Assembly (NCBI GenBank): GCA_937975705.1
Contig: CALJTX010000038.1
Span: 62,001-126,000 of the forward strand
Length of the DNA: 64,000 nucleotides
Origin: an uncultured Flavobacteriia bacterium
GTDB taxonomy: Bacteria; Bacteroidota; Bacteroidia; Flavobacteriales_D; Crocinitomicaceae
Direction: 5' to 3'
Part shown: positions 17,607 through 27,244 of the stretch, piece by piece
Numbering within the stretch: position 1 is the first letter of the stretch
How the letters are laid out: each line of letters opens with the position of its first letter
Notes under the pieces: generated by a model
Told to the model about the DNA's origin: nothing
Database searches by the model: none
What the model saw: only the letters and a program-made list of their open reading frames with translations
Position numbers and translations under genes: made by a program

Positions 17607-18845
17607 ATGAAATACGGCAGCTTATTTTTACTCTTCCTATCATTTGGTTTGAGGGCCCAAATCAAACCAGCACTTTTCCAATTCAGGACCGATACCGTGC
17701 TGCAATGGCACTATCATTTCGGCGATGAATTTAGTGGCAAAAAGGTGGATGAAACGAAATGGTATCCACGCTACCCGTGGGGTGGCTTATTGCTCGACCA
17801 AAGCCAATGGGCGGTGCCCGAAATGCTCTCCCAAAAAAATGGTTGGGTGCATTTAGGTGCCAAAGAATTTGGTCAGAAGACAGCTGTACCCAACTGGATG
17901 ATCAACCAACAGCAAGCGCAGGAATTGAATATCAATGTCAAAAACGATTCCATTTACCTTGACTACCTCACTTCTTGTTTATGGAGTATCGATACCTTTC
18001 GCTACGGCTATTTTGAATGCCGCGCCATTGTGCCTTCAGGCAAAGGTTTGTGGCCTGCCTTTTGGCTTTTCGGCCAAAACGGAAAAGACGAAATCGACAT
18101 CATGGAATGCAAGGGCGAGCGCAGTAACGATGTGCATATCGATATTCATTTGCCCCAGCGCAAAGATTACGTTAAAAATAGCATCGGACTTCAAAAGGAC
18201 TGGGGCGGATGGATCAGGATGAAGGCGCCTATTGTCAATAACACCGTTATTTACTCTGGTGTTTGGTTGCCCAATTCACTGACGTATTTTGTGAATGGCG
18301 TGCCGGTTTCTCATTTTGCTGGCGATTTTTCTACGCCCATGAATGTCATTCTCAATTTAGCAGTTGCGCGCGACGGCTACCCGTTCAACCCCGGGCCAGA
18401 CGCCAACACCCAATTCCCTGCCGATTACCAAGTTGACTACGTCAGGGTTTGGAAATTGGAACCCAGCGCGGCCAAACAAATGCAGGAGTTTGCTCAAATA
18501 GACCTCGAAGAAAATGGTTGGATTCCAGTCAAAAAAGCAGTGCTTAAAAATAAAATAGGGCTCATCTTTCCTAAAAAAGACCTGCAAAAAGAACAAGGAT
18601 TCGTAAGTCTCGTTCCTACTTCCAATGACACTTATTTTGTTCAGGTCAATGGATCAGGTGCGGTAGAAGTGAGTGCCTGGGTAAAGGGAATCGAACAAAC
18701 AAAATTTGTAACGGAAATTGCTTATACTCGGGGTGAAACTATACTCGGAAAAGATATTTCTATTCAATTAAAAGACGCGCCAAGAAACATCGAATTGCGC
18801 ATCACTTACAACGGAAAAACGGCTTCTTACTTTCCTTTTAATTAG
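17607..18845 (+). CDS. Secreted glycoside hydrolase family 16 protein
   Basis: 412 residues with a signal peptide (MKYGSLFLLFLSFGLRAQ) and a GH16 beta-jelly-roll domain over about residues 35-290. The catalytic motif is DEIDIMECKG (ExDxxE), and the aromatic cleft segment is LWPAFWLFGQNG. Likely substrates are beta-1,3- or mixed-linked glucans or algal galactans. About 120 C-terminal residues form an unassigned domain; no T9SS tail is visible. ATG 17607 is chosen because it begins the signal peptide. The last 8 bp overlap the opposing DUF4421 gene. Confidence 0.85.
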   Translation: MKYGSLFLLFLSFGLRAQIKPALFQFRTDTVLQWHYHFGDEFSGKKVDETKWYPRYPWGGLLLDQSQWAVPEMLSQKNGWVHLGAKEFGQKTAVPNWMINQQQAQELNINVKNDSIYLDYLTSCLWSIDTFRYGYFECRAIVPSGKGLWPAFWLFGQNGKDEIDIMECKGERSNDVHIDIHLPQRKDYVKNSIGLQKDWGGWIRMKAPIVNNTVIYSGVWLPNSLTYFVNGVPVSHFAGDFSTPMNVILNLAVARDGYPFNPGPDANTQFPADYQVDYVRVWKLEPSAAKQMQEFAQIDLEENGWIPVKKAVLKNKIGLIFPKKDLQKEQGFVSLVPTSNDTYFVQVNGSGAVEVSAWVKGIEQTKFVTEIAYTRGETILGKDISIQLKDAPRNIELRITYNGKTASYFPFN

Positions 18846-19800
18846 GCGACGTTTTTTCTTTTTCCTTGAAACGATACCCGGCAACAAACTTAAGGGCAAA
18901 ATAGATTTGACGGTATTTGAAGTCATCGAAACGGATACTCTTGTTGTCAAAATCACTCACCAAAAAGAAGAATTTTTCATCTGAAGAATACCCGCCCATT
19001 AACCTCACGTCGTAACGCGGCGCAAGTCCCATTCGGATTTTAGAAAAATCTGCTGTTTCGTATTCCTTGAATTGAACCACCGGACCAACACCAGCCCAAC
19101 CACCAATTTGCCAATTCTTTTTGCGGTTGACATAAGCAATGCCTGGTGTTGCACCAAAGTCAAATGCTTTGAGATGCTGAACGTTAGTAAATGGATCACT
19201 AGCGTTTTGAAACACACTTGGGATGAGGCTACCCGATGGATTGCCCGATCCAAAATAGTTGATGGTGCCTTTGAGATACCACGTTACAATTTGTTGGGTA
19301 TAATGGGCTCTTTTTCCGAGCAGGCCATTCATCTGAAAATCTGCATTTCCAAAATACCACGCATTTGCCATTACATTGAGCGCATAGGCATCGGGCAAAA
19401 TAACTTTAGGATTTTTAAGCGCATAACCGAAGGTAGACTTGAACTCAAAGTCGTACCAAACCCTTTTGAAGGTAAGGTCGTAGGAGAAATTATACTGAGT
19501 GGTTTTGCCAAACTTATTGTTTGGGCGCAAATTGCCAACCACAGGGAAGCCCATCCGTAAATGAAACCATTTGTAAGCAAAACCCAAGCCCAAAAAAGGG
19601 CTGAAATTGTTTTTAAAAGCCAGTGTGTTTTGCTGCGTACTGAACGGATAATCAATCCGAAAAGGATTGACGTTGTAGCCTAAATCTGCATACATCACAG
19701 GCCTGTGACGGAAACTCTCCAAAGCCGACTGCTGGGCCAAGGAAAATGTACTCCATAAAAAGAGACAACAACTAATGTGTAATACCTTGCTCAAGCCCAA
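18838..19800 (-). CDS. DUF4421 outer-membrane protein
   Basis: 320 residues with a signal peptide and repeated amphipathic beta strands ending in a strand-rich C-terminus, typical of the Bacteroidota DUF4421 family of predicted beta-barrels. Function is unknown. Its start overlaps the end of the upstream S9 oligopeptidase gene by 29 bp, so the two are co-transcribed. It has no link of function to the opposing GH16 gene that can be read from sequence. Confidence 0.75.
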   Translation of the reverse strand: MGLSKVLHISCCLFLWSTFSLAQQSALESFRHRPVMYADLGYNVNPFRIDYPFSTQQNTLAFKNNFSPFLGLGFAYKWFHLRMGFPVVGNLRPNNKFGKTTQYNFSYDLTFKRVWYDFEFKSTFGYALKNPKVILPDAYALNVMANAWYFGNADFQMNGLLGKRAHYTQQIVTWYLKGTINYFGSGNPSGSLIPSVFQNASDPFTNVQHLKAFDFGATPGIAYVNRKKNWQIGGWAGVGPVVQFKEYETADFSKIRMGLAPRYDVRLMGGYSSDEKFFFLVSDFDNKSIRFDDFKYRQIYFALKFVAGYRFKEKEKTSPN

Positions 19801-21862
19801 TGATAAAAGCCAATACTTTTGCGCGCTCCAAGCGCTCTACACTGCGGCCTGAACCACCGCCATGACCTGCATCCATGTTGCACTCAAAAACAAGTGCTTC
19901 TTTGTTGGTGCGCAGCGTTCTGAGTTTGGCTACGTATTTGGCGGGTTCCCAATATTGTACTTGAGAATCGTGGTAACCCGACGTCACGTACATGGCGTGG
20001 TAATCCATCGCATGCAAGTTGTCGTAAGGAGCGTATTTCAATAAATAATAGTAGTAATGTGGGTCGTTCGGATTGCCCCATTCTTCGTATTCACCTGTGG
20101 TGAGCGGAATGCTTTCATCTAGCATGGTGGTAACTACATCGACAAACGGAACCTCAGAGACAATTCCTTTGAACAAGTAGGGCGCCATATTGGCAATTGC
20201 ACCCATTAAAAGCCCACCTGCGCTGCCGCCATTTGCATAAATATGGGCTGGGTCGCAGTAACCCATATGACCCAAAAATTCTGCAGCGTTGATGAAGTCG
20301 GTAAAAGTGTTGGTTTTCTTGTCAAACTTTCCGTTCTGATACCAGTCTTCACCAAGATATTTACAGCCACGGATGTGGGCGGTGGCAAACACAAAACCAC
20401 GGTCAAGTAAGGAAAGGCGCGTCGGGCTAAAAATATCTGGAATGGTGTAGCCGTAAGACCCATAACCGTAAAGCAACAATGGTGCTTTGGATAAAACCGT
20501 TCCTTTCTTATAAACAATACTGACAGGAATTTGAGTGCCGTCGTTGGCAGTGGCCCAAACGCGTTCTGAAACATAGTTGTCAGGCGTAAAATTTGGATCT
20601 TTTAGTTTTTTCTCAAAGAAGATGTCGCGCTGTTTGGTTTTCAAATCGTAGGTATAAACCCTAGAAGGCGTGGTCATTGAATTGAAAACGTAGTACAGTT
20701 TTGAGGCATTGTAGTCGTCATTGACGCCAAGACCTAAATAATAGGTTTCGCCGTCGACCTCAATATATGCTTCTTTGCCATCTTCGACGCCTTTTAACTT
20801 CAACTTCAGCAAACCATTATTGCGCTCTTCGATCAATAAGAAATCTTTGAAAACACTTAAGCCTTCGAGCAGCACTTTTGCATCGTGCGCGACAATTTCT
20901 TGGCAAGCTAAAATATTGGAAGGAAGCGATTTAGTAAAAAGAATCCGGTTGTTGATGGCGTTGTCGTTGCTCAAAATATAAAAGCCATTTTGGTGGTGCT
21001 CAACCTCGTAAATATGACCAGCTTTCCTTGGGAGAAAAACTTGGGGCAGCGCTTTGGCTTGATTTGCATCTAGCAGCAAGACCTCAGAAGTTGTGGAGCT
21101 ATAGCTATAAATTTGAATGTATTTACCGGTCAAAGTTTTACCGATACCCACGCTGAATTTGTCGTCTTTTTCTTCATAAATGAGCTCATCTGAACTTTGT
21201 GGCGTGCCGAGGGTATGGCGGTAGATGAGGTATTCACGAAGGGTTTCGGGATCTTTCTTAGAGTAGTAAACCGTTTTGTTGTCGTTGGCCCAAACCAAGC
21301 CACCACTTGTTTCGGTGAGCACATCTTTGAGGTACTTGCCGTTTGTTCGAAAGCGAATTTCGTATTTGCGGCGGCCCTTGAAATCTTCGCAAACTGCTAA
21401 GAGCTCATTATTTGGAGATGGTGACCAACTCGCTAGTTCATAAAAAGATTTGCCTTTGGCACGTTCGTTTTCATCAAAAAACAATACCGCTTTTCCGTCC
21501 AACGTGTAGCGATAAATTTGTTGGTAGTCTAGGCCTTCTACGTTTCGCGTTTGGTACTGATACCCGTTTAAAATGAAGGGTGCACTCGTTTCGTTGGGGT
21601 CAATGCGCTGTTCAAATTCGTTGAGTAAGGTATTGACAAGCGGGTCTAAAGCCTTGAAGTATGCTGCTGCATAAGCGTTTTCTGCGTTCAGGTAATCCAG
21701 TACGGGTTGGGAGTCGCGCTCGCGCATCCAGTAGTATGGGTCTTGGCGCTGGTGACCGTGTTTTTCTAAAATTTGGTCTTTGCGCGGGGCAACTGGTTCT
21801 TGGGCAGTGAGTTGTTGGTGCATAAGCAGGATTAGACAGGTAATAACGTGGAGCTTTGTCAT
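19772..21862 (-). CDS. Prolyl oligopeptidase family (S9A) peptidase, oligopeptidase B-like
   Basis: 696 residues: a signal peptide (to about residue 20), then a seven-bladed propeller (about 90-430), then an alpha/beta-hydrolase domain. The nucleophile Ser is in GGSAGGLLMG, and the catalytic His is in MDAGHGGGSG. The catalytic Asp is expected around the YHDSQVQYWEPAKY block. The segment PYYWMRERDS near the N-terminus is typical of oligopeptidase B. The signal peptide places it outside the cytoplasm, where it would cut short peptides after Lys/Arg or Pro. It is followed by DUF4421 with a 29-bp overlap. Confidence 0.92.
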   Translation of the reverse strand: MTKLHVITCLILLMHQQLTAQEPVAPRKDQILEKHGHQRQDPYYWMRERDSQPVLDYLNAENAYAAAYFKALDPLVNTLLNEFEQRIDPNETSAPFILNGYQYQTRNVEGLDYQQIYRYTLDGKAVLFFDENERAKGKSFYELASWSPSPNNELLAVCEDFKGRRKYEIRFRTNGKYLKDVLTETSGGLVWANDNKTVYYSKKDPETLREYLIYRHTLGTPQSSDELIYEEKDDKFSVGIGKTLTGKYIQIYSYSSTTSEVLLLDANQAKALPQVFLPRKAGHIYEVEHHQNGFYILSNDNAINNRILFTKSLPSNILACQEIVAHDAKVLLEGLSVFKDFLLIEERNNGLLKLKLKGVEDGKEAYIEVDGETYYLGLGVNDDYNASKLYYVFNSMTTPSRVYTYDLKTKQRDIFFEKKLKDPNFTPDNYVSERVWATANDGTQIPVSIVYKKGTVLSKAPLLLYGYGSYGYTIPDIFSPTRLSLLDRGFVFATAHIRGCKYLGEDWYQNGKFDKKTNTFTDFINAAEFLGHMGYCDPAHIYANGGSAGGLLMGAIANMAPYLFKGIVSEVPFVDVVTTMLDESIPLTTGEYEEWGNPNDPHYYYYLLKYAPYDNLHAMDYHAMYVTSGYHDSQVQYWEPAKYVAKLRTLRTNKEALVFECNMDAGHGGGSGRSVERLERAKVLAFIIGLEQGITH

Positions 21863-21876
21863 GGCGTGATTTCTCG

Positions 21877-21884
21877 CAAAATTA
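21877..21884 (-). promoter_or_regulatory. -7 element of the S9 peptidase gene
   Basis: TAATTTTG on the minus strand ends 14 nt before the ATG at 21862. A -33 TTG was not found. Confidence 0.5.
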
Positions 21885-21907
21885 GCGATATTCTCTCTTG
21901 AAAAGGT

Positions 21908-21915
21908 TAACTTTG
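21908..21915 (+). promoter_or_regulatory. -7 element of the methyltransferase-mbnP-mbnH operon
   Basis: TAACTTTG followed by 4 nt and GTG (21920). It predicts a leaderless mRNA with a GTG start. Confidence 0.65.
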
Positions 21916-21919
21916 AAAT

Positions 21920-22699
21920 GTGAAGAAACTTTATAAATTCCTACTCAATAAGCTACCTCGGCCGCTACTCATTCGGCTCAGCTATATCTTTCGCATTTTT
22001 GCTCCAGCACTTTACCGCGGAAACGCAGTGAGCTGCCCTGTTTGCGAAAAATCTTTTTCCAAATTTCTCTCTTACGGCTCAGATGTTGCCCACCGCGACA
22101 ACGTCCTTTGCCCCTATGACCTCACCTTAGAGCGCCACCGCCTCATGTGGCTTTACCTCAAAAACCACAGCAACTTTTTTACCCAAGCAAACCTATCTGT
22201 GCTGCACATGGCGCCTGAACAGTGCTTCATCGATCGCTTCAAGGCGCAGAAAAACCTCAATTACCTCACCGCAGACCTCGTGTCGCCGATTGCCGATCTG
22301 CATTTTGACCTCCACCAAATCCCACTCGAAAACGACCGTTTTGATGTTGTCTTTTGTAACCACGTCATGGAACACGTTCAAGACCCCATTCAATGTATGT
22401 CCGAACTTTTCAGGGTTTTAAAGCCCGGTGGTTGGGCCATCATGCAAGTGCCCCAAGATTTCTCCCGAGACACCACCTATGAAGACCCTTCAATTGTCAC
22501 AGAAGCAGACCGCGAACTGCATTATTGGCAAAAAGACCACGTGCGCTTATTCGGAAAAGACTACCCACGTTACCTCGAAAAGGTGGGCTTTGAAACCAAC
22601 ATTTTTGATTTTCACTCCCATTATTCAGTAGCAGAAATCGAACGCTTTCGCCTCATGAAAAATGAGGTCTTGTACATCTTCAAAAAACCAGGAGCATGA
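21920..22699 (+). CDS. Class I SAM-dependent methyltransferase (GTG start)
   Basis: 259 residues. A CPVCEKSF zinc-ribbon-like segment lies near residue 40, followed by a Methyltransf_11-type domain: the acidic SAM-binding loop is around YLTADL, and the motif FDVVFCNHVMEHVQDP and the segment LKPGGWAIMQVP are present. The substrate is unknown. The overlapping ATG at 21918 is closed at once by TGA, so GTG 21920 is the start. It overlaps the mbnP-like gene by 4 bp (ATGA), which indicates coupling. Confidence 0.82.
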   Translation: MKKLYKFLLNKLPRPLLIRLSYIFRIFAPALYRGNAVSCPVCEKSFSKFLSYGSDVAHRDNVLCPYDLTLERHRLMWLYLKNHSNFFTQANLSVLHMAPEQCFIDRFKAQKNLNYLTADLVSPIADLHFDLHQIPLENDRFDVVFCNHVMEHVQDPIQCMSELFRVLKPGGWAIMQVPQDFSRDTTYEDPSIVTEADRELHYWQKDHVRLFGKDYPRYLEKVGFETNIFDFHSHYSVAEIERFRLMKNEVLYIFKKPGA

Positions 22700-23670
22700 G
22701 AATACTCATTTTGACCTTCGGCTTAATAACAACTATACTTAGTTGGTCTCAAAAAAATATTTTCTTGAACATAGAACCTGTGTTTGGCAACCAAGCCTTC
22801 GCCCTCAACCAAAATTTCATAGGGAATGATGGCGTTGCTGTTGCAATCGAACACTTCAACTACTACTTATCCGATGTCAAACTTTTTCACGACAACGGAC
22901 AACAAACCAACCTCCCCACAGACATTTGGCTCCTTACACCAGGACAACACAGCCTTTACCTCGGTAATCTAAATATCAACCAAATCGATTCGATCAACTT
23001 TACTGTAGGCGTTCCCAAGCGCTACAATACACAAGCGGGTGCTTTGGCACAAGATATTTCTACTTACCCCGAAACGCACGCACTCAGCTTCCAGAGCCCC
23101 TCTATGTACTGGGGTTGGTCTTTTGGCTATATGCACATGATTGTCGGCGGAAAAGCAGACAGCAACAACGATGGCGTGCCCAATTCCTACTTTGAAATGC
23201 ACAATCTCGGCAACAACAACCAACAAAGTGTCACGCTGCCAACTATTCAGACCAATACCGGCAACCAAATTGACCTCAACTACACTTGCCATCTCGATCG
23301 CTGGCTCAACCAAATGCCGCTTTCAACAGTTGGCATACTCCACGACCAAACTGGGCTCAATCAGAGCATCATGCAAAATGTAAACACCCAAGACGTATTC
23401 ACACTAGCTGCTGCAGCCGAGCTCCAAGAGGCCGCAACCATGTTGGTTACTTGGAAGCAATCTGCAAGTGAAATTACAATTCAAGGCATTCAAAATCAAT
23501 TAATTGCAAACTACAAAGTGTTTTCCAATACAGGTCAAAAAGTGATCGATATGCAGGTAAATGCGCTCAGCTCTTCCCTACTCCTTGATCAACTTCACAG
23601 TGGAATGTATCTCATTAACGTGGAATTGAACAACGGCCAGAGCCAAGCCTTTCGCTTTGTCAAACCCTAA
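22696..23670 (+). CDS. MbnP-like copper-binding protein with T9SS sorting domain
   Basis: 324 residues with a signal peptide and an MbnP domain over about residues 22-240. The conserved segment YWGWSFGYMHMIVGG resembles the family's W-rich GY motif. In methanotrophs MbnP binds copper after its partner MbnH oxidises a Trp to kynurenine. The C-terminal 75 residues (from about ITIQGIQNQ) form a T9SS type A sorting domain, which predicts surface display or secretion instead of a periplasmic location. It is followed 3 bp later by the MbnH-like gene. Confidence 0.82.
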   Translation: MRILILTFGLITTILSWSQKNIFLNIEPVFGNQAFALNQNFIGNDGVAVAIEHFNYYLSDVKLFHDNGQQTNLPTDIWLLTPGQHSLYLGNLNINQIDSINFTVGVPKRYNTQAGALAQDISTYPETHALSFQSPSMYWGWSFGYMHMIVGGKADSNNDGVPNSYFEMHNLGNNNQQSVTLPTIQTNTGNQIDLNYTCHLDRWLNQMPLSTVGILHDQTGLNQSIMQNVNTQDVFTLAAAAELQEAATMLVTWKQSASEITIQGIQNQLIANYKVFSNTGQKVIDMQVNALSSSLLLDQLHSGMYLINVELNNGQSQAFRFVKP

Positions 23671-23673
23671 CTG

Positions 23674-24660
23674 ATGCTGCGCTTTATATCCATAGCGCTT
23701 CTTTTGCTCGGCGGTTTTTTAACCCTCCGTTGTGGCCAAACCCAAGACCTCAATGCAAGTGTTTTGGTCCCAGCTCCTTCAGACAATCCTCAAAATGCCG
23801 AGAAAATCGCTCTCGGGCGCAAGCTCTTTTTTGACACCCGCCTTTCCATAGACGGAACTGTTTCTTGTGCCACTTGCCACGACCCCAGAAAAGCCTTCAC
23901 CGACAACCTCGTCAAAAGCAAAGGCATCAACGGGCAGCTCAGTGAACGCAATGCGCCGAGCATTCTCAATGCCGCTTTTCTGAAAACGGCCATGTTCGAT
24001 GCGCATTTGCAAACACTCGAACTTCAGGTGCTAGTCCCGATTCAGGAGCCTGTAGAAATGGGGCACAACATGAAAAACCTCATCAAGCAACTGCGCCAAA
24101 TTCCCGAATACCAAGCGGCAGCACAAGCCATTTTTGGTCGAGACTTTGACGCCTGGGTGCTCACCCGCAGCATATCCGCCTTCGAAAGAAGTTTATTATC
24201 GATGAACGCCCCATTTGATCAATACATGGCTGGCAATAAAAAGGCTATGAGCAAAGATCAACTTGCAGGTTGGCGCATTTTCTCAGAAAAACTCTATTGT
24301 ACACAGTGTCATCCGGCGCCTTATTTTACAACTTATGCCGCTGCGAACAACGGCTTGTATGCAACATACGACGGTAAAAATGACCAAGGTCGTTTTCGCA
24401 TTCACCACGATTCTTCAGACATCGGCAAATTCAAAATTCCATCCTTAAGAAACCTGCCGCTCACCTATCCCTACATGCACGACGGCAGCGAAAATTCGAT
24501 TGCCGATGTCATTGCACACTACCAACAAGGTGGGGCCAAACACCGCTTACAAGATCCGCGGATTAGCGCATTTGAGCTCACGGCAAAAGAAAAACAACAA
24601 CTCCTCGATTTTTTTAGTGCTTTAGTCGATACTTCTTACCTGCGCAGAAACAGCTTTTAA
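23674..24660 (+). CDS. Di-haem cytochrome c peroxidase-like protein (MbnH-like)
   Basis: 328 residues with a lipoprotein-like or signal N-terminus (LLLLGGFLTLRCGQ). There are two c-type haem sites, CATCH and CTQCH. The MauG/CCP family segment RKLFFDTRLSIDGTVSC is present. The pairing with an MbnP-like gene indicates an MbnH role, that is oxidising the partner's Trp, rather than peroxide removal. A Cys in RCGQ could be a lipobox, which would tether it to a membrane. Confidence 0.85.
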   Translation: MLRFISIALLLLGGFLTLRCGQTQDLNASVLVPAPSDNPQNAEKIALGRKLFFDTRLSIDGTVSCATCHDPRKAFTDNLVKSKGINGQLSERNAPSILNAAFLKTAMFDAHLQTLELQVLVPIQEPVEMGHNMKNLIKQLRQIPEYQAAAQAIFGRDFDAWVLTRSISAFERSLLSMNAPFDQYMAGNKKAMSKDQLAGWRIFSEKLYCTQCHPAPYFTTYAAANNGLYATYDGKNDQGRFRIHHDSSDIGKFKIPSLRNLPLTYPYMHDGSENSIADVIAHYQQGGAKHRLQDPRISAFELTAKEKQQLLDFFSALVDTSYLRRNSF

Positions 24661-24671
24661 GCGAGATTGCT

Positions 24672-24679
24672 TACCTTTG
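24672..24679 (+). promoter_or_regulatory. -7 element of aspS
   Basis: TACCTTTG ends 20 nt before ATG 24700. It supports this start over the in-frame TTG at 24667. Confidence 0.65.
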
Positions 24680-24699
24680 TTGCTTCAAAATCAAAGGCT

Positions 24700-26445
24700 A
24701 TGTATCGCTCACACACTTGCGGAGAATTAAGAATTGAACACATCGGAACAAAAGTAACGCTCGCTGGCTGGATGCAGCGCTCCAGAGACCTCGGCGGCAT
24801 GACCTTCATCGACCTCCGCGATCGTTACGGCCTCACCCAATTGGCCTTCAATATGGAAGTCAATGCCGCACTTTGCGAACAAGCCCGCAAATTGGGTCGC
24901 GAGTTCGTGATCCAAGTCGAAGGAGAAGTCATTGAACGCAGCAGCAAAAACAAAAATATCCCAACTGGTGAAATCGAAATCAACGTCACCAACCTCACTA
25001 TTCTCAACGCAGCTAAGTTACCACCCTTCACCATCGAAGACGATACCGACGGTGGCGACGAACTGCGCATGCAATACCGCTACCTAGACTTGCGCCGCAA
25101 CCCGGTTTTGGAAAAACTGCGCCTGCGCAACCGCGTGGCCTTAGAAACCCGCAAATACCTCGACTCTAAAGAATTCTTAGACGTCGAAACCCCAGTATTA
25201 ATCAAGTCTACGCCAGAAGGCGCCCGCGACTTTGTAGTGCCTAGCCGCATGAACGAAGGGCAGTTTTATGCACTTCCGCAGTCGCCACAAACTTTCAAGC
25301 AATTGCTCATGGTGAGTGGTTTTGACCGCTACTACCAAATTGTCAAGTGTTTCCGCGACGAAGACCTCCGTGCAGACCGCCAACCAGAGTTTACCCAAAT
25401 CGACTGCGAAATGGCGTTTGTGGAGCAAAACGACATCCTAGAAATGTTCGAGGGCCTCATCAAGCACCTTTTTGAAACCGTTCGCGGGGTCAAATTCGAA
25501 GGCGCTTTCCCGCGCATGACCTACGCAGAAGCCATGGAACGCTACGGCTCAGACAAACCAGACATCCGTTTTGGTATGGAGTTCGTAGACCTCACCGCGC
25601 TCGCGCAACAAAACGATTTCGTTGTTTTCAATAGTGCAGAGGCTGTTTTGGCCATCAACGCAGAAGGCTGCAGCGAATACACCCGCAAACAACTCGACGA
25701 ACTCACCGAATGGGTGAAGCGCCCACAAATTGGCGCCAAAGGCTTGGTTTATATCAAGTGTAATACGGACGGAACATTTAAGTCGAGTGTAGATAAATTC
25801 TATTCAGAAGATGACCTGCGCTCCATGGCAGAACGTGCCAATGCAAAAGCGGGCGACCTCCTTTTACTTTTGTCTGGCGATCTTGCCAAAACACGCAAAC
25901 AACTCAATGAATTGCGTTTGCACCTCGCTGCTCAACTAGGCTTGCGCGACCCTAACGTATTCAAACCACTTTGGGTTATGGACTTCCCATTACTTGAATG
26001 GGATGAAGAAAGCGGCCGCTACCACGCCATGCACCACCCTTTTACTTCGCCAAAACCCGAAGACATGCACCTCATTGATACCGAACCAGGAAAAGTACGT
26101 GCCAACGCCTATGACCTCGCCATGAACGGCGTAGAGCTCGGTGGAGGTTCTATCCGTATCCACGACCGCGCACTCCAATCCAGAATGTTCGACCTCCTTG
26201 GTTTCAGCAAAGAAGAAGCACAAGCACAATTTGGTTTCTTAATGTCTGCATTTGAATACGGAGCTCCTCCACACGGTGGTTTGGCCTTTGGCCTAGACCG
26301 CTTGGTGGCTACCATGGGTGGCTCGGAGTCTATCCGCGACTACATCGCCTTCCCTAAAAACAACTCAGGCCGCGACACCATGATCGATGCGCCATCGCCA
26401 TTGAACGAAGCCCAACTCAAAGAATTAGGTCTTAAGCTCAACTAA
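24700..26445 (+). CDS. aspS: Aspartyl-tRNA synthetase
   Basis: 581-residue class II synthetase of the bacterial type: N-terminal OB-fold anticodon domain (residues about 1-105), then the catalytic core with motif 2 ([18 protein letters not shown]), a GAD insert in the middle, and motif 3 ([15 protein letters not shown]). ATG 24700 begins the conserved [10 protein letters not shown] sequence. A DUF3050 gene follows after 25 bp on the same strand. Confidence 0.98.
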   Translation: MYRSHTCGELRIEHIGTKVTLAGWMQRSRDLGGMTFIDLRDRYGLTQLAFNMEVNAALCEQARKLGREFVIQVEGEVIERSSKNKNIPTGEIEINVTNLTILNAAKLPPFTIEDDTDGGDELRMQYRYLDLRRNPVLEKLRLRNRVALETRKYLDSKEFLDVETPVLIKSTPEGARDFVVPSRMNEGQFYALPQSPQTFKQLLMVSGFDRYYQIVKCFRDEDLRADRQPEFTQIDCEMAFVEQNDILEMFEGLIKHLFETVRGVKFEGAFPRMTYAEAMERYGSDKPDIRFGMEFVDLTALAQQNDFVVFNSAEAVLAINAEGCSEYTRKQLDELTEWVKRPQIGAKGLVYIKCNTDGTFKSSVDKFYSEDDLRSMAERANAKAGDLLLLLSGDLAKTRKQLNELRLHLAAQLGLRDPNVFKPLWVMDFPLLEWDEESGRYHAMHHPFTSPKPEDMHLIDTEPGKVRANAYDLAMNGVELGGGSIRIHDRALQSRMFDLLGFSKEEAQAQFGFLMSAFEYGAPPHGGLAFGLDRLVATMGGSESIRDYIAFPKNNSGRDTMIDAPSPLNEAQLKELGLKLN

Positions 26446-26470
26446 GCTGCTTGTTAATTGTTGTAAAGAT

Positions 26471-27244
26471 ATGAACCCACAAATCGATCAACTTCAAGCT
26501 GCGCTCAGCGCACAACGCACCAAACTTTTGGCGCACCCGATGTATGCTCAAATCCATAGCAGCACCGATTTTCAGGTGTTCATGGAACAACACATCTTCG
26601 CCGTCTGGGACTTCATGAGCCTACTCAAAGCCCTACAGCGCAACCTCACTTGCGTAGAAGTGCCTTGGTCTCCAAAAGGTTCGCCGGTTACACGCCGTTT
26701 CATCAATGAAATTGTGTTGGGTGAAGAATCTGACCTAGACAAAGACGGCAAAGTACTGAGCCATTTTGAGATGTATTTGGAGGCCATGCAGCAAATTGGC
26801 GCCAATACGCTCCCAATTCACCAACTCACCGAGTGGCTTTCTTACGGCAAAACACTCGATGAAGCACTTTACCAGCTCGATATCCGCGAAGAAACACGCG
26901 CATTTGTGCGTTTTACTTTTGAAATAATCAATAGTGGCCAGATCCACAAAATTGCCGCCTTATTTACGTTTGGACGCGAAGACCTCATCCCCGATATGTT
27001 CATTGAAATTTTGCGCGAAATGCAAAGCAAAGGCCAAACGAACATCGATAAACTCCTCTATTATTTGGAGCGCCATATCGAAGTAGACGGCGGTGATCAT
27101 GGTCCTATTTCGTTGCAAATGATGGAAGAAATTTGTGGTACTGACGTTCTCAAGTGGCAAGAAGCCACAGCAGTTTCTATTCTTGCTTTAGAAAAACGCT
27201 ATGCATTATGGGATGGCGTTCAAGCCAAACTCAGCTCCAAGTAG
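26471..27244 (+). CDS. DUF3050 family protein (haem-oxygenase-like fold)
   Basis: 257 residues matching DUF3050. The landmark segment is FMEQHIFAVWDFMSLLKALQ, followed by LTCVEVPWSP. The family is predicted to have the haem-oxygenase-like helical fold, and a His/Glu set (HIFAVWD, GEESD, HFEMYLEAM) could bind a metal or cofactor. The reaction is unknown. It lies after aspS and overlaps the end of the opposing cysS by 14 bp. Confidence 0.85.
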   Translation: MNPQIDQLQAALSAQRTKLLAHPMYAQIHSSTDFQVFMEQHIFAVWDFMSLLKALQRNLTCVEVPWSPKGSPVTRRFINEIVLGEESDLDKDGKVLSHFEMYLEAMQQIGANTLPIHQLTEWLSYGKTLDEALYQLDIREETRAFVRFTFEIINSGQIHKIAALFTFGREDLIPDMFIEILREMQSKGQTNIDKLLYYLERHIEVDGGDHGPISLQMMEEICGTDVLKWQEATAVSILALEKRYALWDGVQAKLSSK

